Assembly (NCBI GenBank): GCA_011391185.1
Contig: JAABRB010000247.1
Location: forward strand, 1-5,566
DNA length: 5,566 bases
Direction: 5' to 3'
Source of the DNA: Betaproteobacteria bacterium
GTDB lineage: Bacteria; Pseudomonadota; Gammaproteobacteria; Burkholderiales; SG8-39
Within the stretch, counting starts at the first letter, position 1. Each line of letters begins with the position of its first letter. Position numbers and translations under genes: made by a program. Shown here piece after piece: positions 1-5,566 of this stretch. The notes under the pieces are model-generated. The model did no database searches. It saw nothing but the letters and a program-made list of their open reading frames with translations, and was not told the DNA's origin.

Positions 1-2076
1 GATTCCGCCCAGGGCCTCGACGAACTGGTCGCCGGCGAGGTCGTAGTTGAGGCGCGCCAGGGCGAAGATGCCTCGTCCGAGCGGCCATTGGCCGGACACG
101 TCCACCTGCCGGATTTCCGGCTGGTTCGCGGTCCGGCGCACGTAGCGGTACGCGGCGTTCAGCACTTTCGCGAACTCCGGCGAATAGCGTGCGCCGACGC
201 TGAAGCGCGCCAGCTGCCCATCGGACCATGCGTACTGTGCCGCCGTTTCCCCACGCCAGTTCGGCGCGATCTGACCGCCGATGCCCGCGAGAATCGGCGA
301 TAGCTTTTCGGTGCGCAGCGGAGTTTGCGGGTCGAGCCGGACCTTCTGGTCCTCGAAGTAGAACCGCTGGCCGACAAAAGCGCGCACGGCCTCCTGCCCG
401 GTATCGGGACGGATCAGTCGCGAGGTGGCGGCCAGCGTGATCTGGTTCGCATTGCTGATCCGGTCCCCGCCAACGTAGTAATTCTCGGAGAAGAGCTGTG
501 TCGCGTTGAAATCCGGCACCGAGGTGTCGAAGTTCGGGAATCCGGTCTGGTCGCGATACGGCACCCAGAGGTAGTAGGCGCGGGGCTCGAGCGTGTGCAG
601 GAAGTCCTGGCCGAACCACTGCGCGTCGCGTTCGAAGAAGAGCCCCGAGTCGATCGACGCGATCGGAAGCACGCGCGTCGGGTTCGCGGGCGCGCCCGTG
701 AGGAGGTTGTCGAGATTGTAATAGGTCGCCGACACGCCGAGCTTGGGCGTGATGTATCCATATGGCCTGACGAATGGTCGTGCGAGATAGGGATAGACGA
801 TGCCGCGCTGCCCGGTGACCTGATAAGGATGGTCGAACGCGACTGCTTCGCCGTTTGCGCCGAGATCCAGGCCGGCGCCCACGGTCCGGAGTGCACCTGC
901 CGTCAGTTGCGGAAGGCGCTTGTAGGGAACCGGCGATGGATTGGCGGTATCCTGCAGCGTCTGGAACTGCTGCGCGCGCAAGGTCGAGTTCCACCAGCCC
1001 GCACCGTACGTGATCGACGCCTCCTGCGGAAGGTAGAGCTGCGTCGCGGTGGCGAGCCGCCCGGAGAGCTCGCGGAAGTAGTTGTTGTCCGACACCCGGG
1101 TGTAGTTGACGTTCGTCGACCAGTTCCCGCCGAACCGGGAGTTGTCCTGCCACGCGGCGCCCCAGCGGCTGGTGTCGAGCTGCTTGTCGTTGGGGAGGTA
1201 CTCGAGGCGCACCTCGCCACTGGAGGTCGGAACGAGGTAGCGGCCCTGCGAGAGGATCTGGAAGCCACGTTTTTCCATGTACCGCCCCGCGATCGTCGCA
1301 TCGTAATTCGGGGCAAGGTTCAAGTAGTACGGTGCGATCACTTCCCATCCGCGCGAATTGCTGATGCCGGCGCTCGGGGGCAGAAATCCGCTCTTGCGAC
1401 GGTTGTTGAGCGGGAATTCGAAGTCCGGCAGCGCGGGCGTCGTCAGTCCCAGAAAAGTCAGGCGCGCCCCGCGCGCAGTGCCCACCTCGCGTCCCAGATC
1501 CAGATCGAGCTCTTCTGCGGCCAGCACCCAGTCATCCTGGTCCGGCTGGCAGGTGGTAAAGGTCGTATCGCTAACCCGAACATGATCCTTGCCGTCGAAT
1601 CGTCCCACCTTGGCCGTGCCGCGGCTCCCGACCGGCGCCGCCGCGCGCCCGGACGCGCCGAGCTTGCGGGGCGCGAGCGTGAACGTCGGGTCGTCGATCA
1701 CCCCGGCATTCTCGGAGACGTGCAACCGCAGGCGCGGCCCGCGCAGCTCGTCTTCGCCCATGCGCAGGCGCACGTTCCCCAGCGCCTCGGCCTCGTCGAA
1801 CTCGTTCACGTACCGGATCCGGTCGGCAAAGAGCGTGGTCGCCCCCTTGCGCAACTCCGCATTCCCGATCGCCTCGACTTCCACTCCGGCGACACCCTGT
1901 ATCCGGTCGGCGTCGACGAACGCCGGGATGTCCTCGCTCGGCGGGGGCGGCTGCGTGGGCGGCGCGCGGTGCAATCTCAACCCCTGTCCCTGGGCAGCGG
2001 CATTGCCGCAGAGGGCAAGAGCAAGAACCGCCGCCACCGCAGCAAGGATTCGACCGGGATGCATGAGATCGGACAT
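1..2076 (-). CDS. lptD: LPS-assembly protein LptD, 3' end missing
   Basis: LptD is the outer-membrane beta-barrel that, plugged by lipoprotein LptE, delivers lipopolysaccharide to the cell surface as the end of the Lpt bridge. The frame is open from ATG 2076 to the left edge (692 codons, no stop). Residues 1-28 look like a signal peptide: Arg9, a hydrophobic run at 10-22 and an AAA-Q cleavage site at 28/29. A proline-rich linker (about 37-49) leads to the periplasmic jelly-roll domain (about 50-200). Cys176 sits in TTCQPDQDDW, the family's conserved periplasmic cysteine segment. It is followed by FPLNNRRKSGFLPPS (221-235) at the barrel entry. LEPRAYYLWVPYRDQTGFPNFD and GGDRISNANQITLAATSR are strongly LptD-like. 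The window ends shortly before the expected C-terminal Cys-Cys pair. ATG 2076 is preferred over in-frame ATG 2064 because only it has a Shine-Dalgarno at good spacing. No Cys lies in the predicted mature N-terminus before Cys176. Identification is secure. Confidence 0.97.
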   Translation of the reverse strand, partial: MSDLMHPGRILAAVAAVLALALCGNAAAQGQGLRLHRAPPTQPPPPSEDIPAFVDADRIQGVAGVEVEAIGNAELRKGATTLFADRIRYVNEFDEAEALGNVRLRMGEDELRGPRLRLHVSENAGVIDDPTFTLAPRKLGASGRAAAPVGSRGTAKVGRFDGKDHVRVSDTTFTTCQPDQDDWVLAAEELDLDLGREVGTARGARLTFLGLTTPALPDFEFPLNNRRKSGFLPPSAGISNSRGWEVIAPYYLNLAPNYDATIAGRYMEKRGFQILSQGRYLVPTSSGEVRLEYLPNDKQLDTSRWGAAWQDNSRFGGNWSTNVNYTRVSDNNYFRELSGRLATATQLYLPQEASITYGAGWWNSTLRAQQFQTLQDTANPSPVPYKRLPQLTAGALRTVGAGLDLGANGEAVAFDHPYQVTGQRGIVYPYLARPFVRPYGYITPKLGVSATYYNLDNLLTGAPANPTRVLPIASIDSGLFFERDAQWFGQDFLHTLEPRAYYLWVPYRDQTGFPNFDTSVPDFNATQLFSENYYVGGDRISNANQITLAATSRLIRPDTGQEAVRAFVGQRFYFEDQKVRLDPQTPLRTEKLSPILAGIGGQIAPNWRGETAAQYAWSDGQLARFSVGARYSPEFAKVLNAAYRYVRRTANQPEIRQVDVSGQWPLGRGIFALARLNYDLAGDQFVEALGGI

Positions 2077-2085
2077 CGATTTTTG

Positions 2086-2091
2086 CCTGCT
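2086..2091 (-). promoter_or_regulatory. lptD ribosome binding site, inside the loop of a dyad
   Basis: On the minus strand AGCAGG lies 9 nt upstream of ATG 2076, a normal Shine-Dalgarno spacing. The alternative ATG at 2064 has no purine-rich stretch at suitable distance, so this site decides the start. It falls wholly within the 8-nt loop of the inverted repeat at 2077-2098. Confidence 0.5.
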
Positions 2092-2096
2092 AAAAT
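2088..2096 (+). promoter_or_regulatory. Extended -10 element, candidate amgK-murU promoter
   Basis: TGCTAAAAT fits the extended -10 pattern TGn-TATAAT with one mismatch in the hexamer. Transcription would start near 2103, giving a leader of about 24 nt before amgK ATG 2127. No good -35 hexamer is visible 16-18 bp upstream, which is tolerated for extended -10 promoters. The box stands in an A+T-richer patch amid GC-rich DNA. Confidence 0.5.
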
Positions 2097-2126
2097 CGCA
2101 CAATTCGCGCCACCAGGCAACGACAG

Positions 2127-3813
<1,687 letters not shown>

Positions 3814-3833
3814 GCGCGCTTGATCCCGCGGAG

Positions 3834-3881
3834 GTCTCACTGGGTGGCATCGTTCTGCGAGTGAGGCGCCGATCGAGCGCC
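3834..3881 (+). other. Two weak, mutually exclusive hairpins after murU
   Basis: GTCTCACT (3834-3841) can pair with AGTGAGGC (3860-3867), giving 8 pairs including one G-U around an 18-nt loop. GGCGC (3865-3869) can pair with GCGCC (3877-3881) around a 7-nt loop. The stems share 3865-3867, so both cannot form together. Neither is followed by a run of T, so neither is a standard terminator. In GC-rich DNA such pairings are common by chance. Confidence 0.2.
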
Positions 3882-3892
3882 GGCGTCGCGTT

Positions 3893-3932
3893 TCAATTTG
3901 AGCCAATTTGTGAACGGCGAGGCTTGCCAATT
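3893..3932. repeat. Short direct repeats and a small palindrome upstream of pepP
   Basis: CAATTTG occurs at 3894-3900 and again at 3904-3910, start to start 10 bp apart, about one helical turn. GCCAATT occurs at 3902-3908 and 3926-3932. TCAA-T-TTGA at 3893-3901 is a perfect odd palindrome, and GTGAA (3910-3914) is inverted as TTCAC (3931-3935). These are directly visible. That they bind a regulator is inference. Confidence 0.35.
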
Positions 3933-3952
3933 CACCCCTGGAACCGGACACT
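3924..3952 (+). promoter_or_regulatory. Weak candidate promoter for pepP-ubiH
   Basis: TTGCCA (3924-3929) differs from the sigma-70 -35 consensus at one position. Exactly 17 bp later, GACACT (3947-3952) matches three of six -10 positions, including the key second A and last T. If used, transcription would start at about 3958-3960, on or next to the pepP ATG, giving a leaderless message. This would fit the poor Shine-Dalgarno of pepP, but the -10 is weak. Confidence 0.22.
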
Positions 3953-3958
3953 TGCACA

Positions 3959-5272
3959 ATGCTTCCGACCACCCCCCATCGCGCACGCCGGACACGCCTG
4001 CTCGAGGCCATGCAGGCCGGCGTCGCCATCATTCCGACGGCGCCGGAGCGCCTGCGTAACCGCGACAGCGACTACCTGTATCGCTTCGACAGCTACTTCT
4101 ATTACCTGACCGGATTTCCCGAGCCCGATGCCCTGCTCGTGCTGATTGCGGGCAGCGAGCCGAAGTCGGCGCTCTTCTGCCGCGAAAAGAATCCGGAGCG
4201 GGAGCTCTGGGACGGATTTCGCCACGGCTTCGAGGCGGCACGCGACACGTTCGGCTTCGACGAGGCGCATCCCATCGCCGAGCTCGACGCGAAGTTGCCG
4301 GGTCTGCTCGCCAACCAGCCGACCCTCTTTTTCGCACCCGGCATGGATCCCGCATGGGACAGCCGGGTGATGGGTTGGCTCAACCAGGTGCGCGCCAGAG
4401 CGCGCACCGGAATCAGCGCGCCCGCCGATATCCGTGACGTTCGCTCGATCCTCGACGAGATGCGGCTGGTGAAAGACGAACACGAGATCGCGACGATGCG
4501 TCGAGCTGCCACGCTCTCCGCCGGCGCGCACGTCCGCGCGATGCGCGCGGTGCGACCGGGAATGATGGAGTACGAGATCGAGGCGGAGCTCCTCCACGAG
4601 TTTCGCCGCCATGGCGCGCAGTTTCCGGCGTACTGGCCGATTGTCGCGAGCGGGCCGAACGCCTGCGTGCTGCATTACCGGGAGAACGACCGGCTGATGG
4701 GCGAAGGCGATCTGCTGCTGATCGACGCCGGCGGCGAGCTCGACGGGTACGCGGCCGACATCACGCGTACGTTCCCCGTGAGCGGAACCTTCGCCGGGCC
4801 GCAGCGGGCCGTGTACGAGCTGGTGCTGGCGGCGCAGACCGCCGCCGTCGCAGAGGTCAAACCGGGGAATCGGTGGGACATGCCGCACGAGGCGGCGGTG
4901 AAGGTGCTCGCGCAAGGCTTCATCGATCTCGGCCTGTGCTCGGGAACGCTGGACGCCGTGATTGAGTCCGAGGATTACAAGCGTTTCTACATGCATCGGA
5001 CCGGCCATTGGCTCGGACTGGATGTGCATGACGCGGGCGACTACAAGGAAGGCGGCGAGTGGAAAGTGCTCCGCCCCGGGATGATGCTCACCGTGGAGCC
5101 GGGCTGTTACATCCGGCCCGCCGGAAACGTGTCCGAGCAGTTCTGGAACATCGGCGTCCGGATCGAGGATGACGCGCTGGTTACGGACAGCGGTTGCGAC
5201 TTGATCACCGCCGCGGCGCCGAAGACCGTCGCGGAGATCGAAGCGCTGATGCGCGATGCGGGATCGGTTTGA
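3959..5272 (+). CDS. pepP: Xaa-Pro aminopeptidase (aminopeptidase P), M24B
   Basis: This cytoplasmic dimetal peptidase removes the N-terminal residue from peptides whose second residue is proline. At 437 residues it is close to E. coli PepP. The creatinase-type N-terminal domain (about 7-165) carries the conserved RNRDSDYLYRFDSYFYYLTGF (33-53). The pita-bread catalytic domain (about 175-430) has all five metal ligands: Asp256 (LIDAG), Asp267 (AADIT), His350 (GHWLG), Glu380 (TVEPG) and Glu403 (RIEDD). Active-site histidines His239 (VLHY) and His357 (DVHD) and Arg401 are also in place. The start is chosen because its N-terminus aligns with the E. coli protein. Its Shine-Dalgarno is poor: only CGGA about 10 nt upstream. 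The last 17 bp overlap ubiH, matching the pepP-ubiH order of E. coli, while murU stands upstream in place of E. coli ygfB. The enzyme looks intact. Confidence 0.95.
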   Translation: MLPTTPHRARRTRLLEAMQAGVAIIPTAPERLRNRDSDYLYRFDSYFYYLTGFPEPDALLVLIAGSEPKSALFCREKNPERELWDGFRHGFEAARDTFGFDEAHPIAELDAKLPGLLANQPTLFFAPGMDPAWDSRVMGWLNQVRARARTGISAPADIRDVRSILDEMRLVKDEHEIATMRRAATLSAGAHVRAMRAVRPGMMEYEIEAELLHEFRRHGAQFPAYWPIVASGPNACVLHYRENDRLMGEGDLLLIDAGGELDGYAADITRTFPVSGTFAGPQRAVYELVLAAQTAAVAEVKPGNRWDMPHEAAVKVLAQGFIDLGLCSGTLDAVIESEDYKRFYMHRTGHWLGLDVHDAGDYKEGGEWKVLRPGMMLTVEPGCYIRPAGNVSEQFWNIGVRIEDDALVTDSGCDLITAAAPKTVAEIEALMRDAGSV

Positions 5273-5566
5273 CATCGTCGTAGCCGGCGGCGGACCCGTC
5301 GGCGCGACGCTGGCTCTCGCGTTGCGCGAGAGCGGCTTCTCAGTGGCGCTCGTCGAGCCGCGTCAACCCGGTGAGGGCACCCCGTTCCGGCCGATTGCGC
5401 TGTCCCATGCGAGTCGCCTGGTACTGGAGCGGATCGGCGTATTCGGCATCCTGCCGGTCACCGCGATCGAGACCGTGCACATATCGCAGGCAGGCGGGTT
5501 CGGCCGCACCCTGATCCACGCCGCCGAGCTCGACGTGCCCGCACTCGGTTACGTGACCGATCTCGC
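5256..5566 (+). CDS. ubiH: UbiH-type FAD-dependent hydroxylase, 5' part only
   Basis: UbiH is a flavoprotein monooxygenase that hydroxylates a ring carbon of the octaprenyl intermediate in aerobic ubiquinone synthesis, acting with the membrane-associated Ubi complex. The first 103 codons are present and the frame runs off the right edge. The N-terminus RFDIVVAGGGPVGATLALAL (4-23) is the dinucleotide-binding motif for FAD with GGGPVG at 11-16. The first beta-alpha-beta unit ends at VEPR (33-36). Arg45 in FRPIALS corresponds to the (D)GRAIAL segment. IETVHISQAGGFGRT (71-85) and LGYVTDL (97-103) favour UbiH over UbiF or UbiI. ATG 5256 lies inside the end of pepP (17-bp overlap), implying translational coupling. 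The local Shine-Dalgarno is weak. UbiI or another paralogue remains possible because the C-terminal GDAAH region is not in the window. Confidence 0.85.
   Translation, partial: MRDRFDIVVAGGGPVGATLALALRESGFSVALVEPRQPGEGTPFRPIALSHASRLVLERIGVFGILPVTAIETVHISQAGGFGRTLIHAAELDVPALGYVTDL

Larger units (their letters stand above)
2077..2098. promoter_or_regulatory. Perfect 7-bp inverted repeat in the lptD/amgK spacer
   Basis: CGATTTT (2077-2083) and AAAATCG (2092-2098) are exact inverse complements separated by 8 bp. The dyad fills the space directly in front of the lptD ATG. Transcribed leftward, it would form a stem whose loop (AGCAGGCA) carries the lptD Shine-Dalgarno and whose foot touches the start codon. 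On the plus strand its right arm overlaps the amgK extended -10 box. It could be an RNA hairpin, a binding site for a dimeric regulator, or chance. The stem is mostly A-U, so its stability as RNA would be modest. I do not recognise it as the site of a known regulator. Confidence 0.45.
3814..3958. other. murU-pepP intergenic region (145 bp)
   Basis: This is the largest non-coding gap in the window. Its first half is GC-rich, with two weak overlapping hairpins. Its second half (about 3890-3935) is clearly richer in A+T and holds short direct and inverted repeats. No rho-independent terminator with a T tract is visible. No convincing small gene, tRNA or known structured RNA is seen. The gap probably holds the pepP-ubiH promoter, so murU and pepP may be separate transcription units, although read-through is possible. 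Confidence 0.6.

Noticed and set aside
3865..3895. Rho-independent terminator after murU
   Set aside because: The GGCGC/GCGCC stem is only 5 bp and is followed by GC-rich sequence and at most TTT, not a T tract.
3932..5275. Open frame of 447 codons on the minus strand covering pepP
   Set aside because: It is a mirror frame of a strongly conserved metalloenzyme gene. High G+C at third positions removes antisense stops, and the product is His/Arg-rich with no recognisable domain.

Overview
The window is a GC-rich (roughly two thirds G+C by eye), densely coding piece of a Gram-negative chromosome. It holds two partial and three complete genes, all typical of Pseudomonadota (Proteobacteria). LptD means an outer membrane with lipopolysaccharide, AmgK and MurU mean the peptidoglycan-recycling route known from Pseudomonas but absent from E. 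coli, and UbiH means aerobic ubiquinone synthesis. As I recall, similar gene orders occur in both beta- and gammaproteobacteria. The sequence alone does not let me choose a genus, and I see no sign of recent transfer.

Layout. Positions 1-2076 (minus strand) carry lptD without its 3' end: signal peptide, periplasmic domain and most of the beta-barrel, stopping just before the expected C-terminal cysteine pair. A 50-bp divergent spacer (2077-2126) separates it from plus-strand amgK (2127-3128). The spacer holds a perfect 7-bp inverted repeat and an extended -10 box. murU (3142-3813) follows after 13 bp. A 145-bp gap (3814-3958) contains small repeats and weak hairpins. pepP (3959-5272) comes next and overlaps by 17 bp the start of a partial ubiH (5256 to the right edge).

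How the genes work together. AmgK phosphorylates recycled N-acetylmuramic acid at the anomeric carbon, and MurU converts the product to UDP-MurNAc, feeding cell-wall synthesis while bypassing MurA/MurB. LptD, transcribed the other way, inserts LPS into the outer membrane. The left two thirds is therefore a cell-envelope locus. pepP-ubiH is a conserved pair (also adjacent in E. coli) joining an Xaa-Pro aminopeptidase to a ubiquinone hydroxylase, probably with its own promoter in the 145-bp gap.

Nothing here looks like a previously undescribed system. The points most worth a second look are the dyad that would place the lptD Shine-Dalgarno in a hairpin loop, the absence of a cysteine near the mature N-terminus of LptD, and the repeat-bearing A+T-richer patch upstream of pepP.
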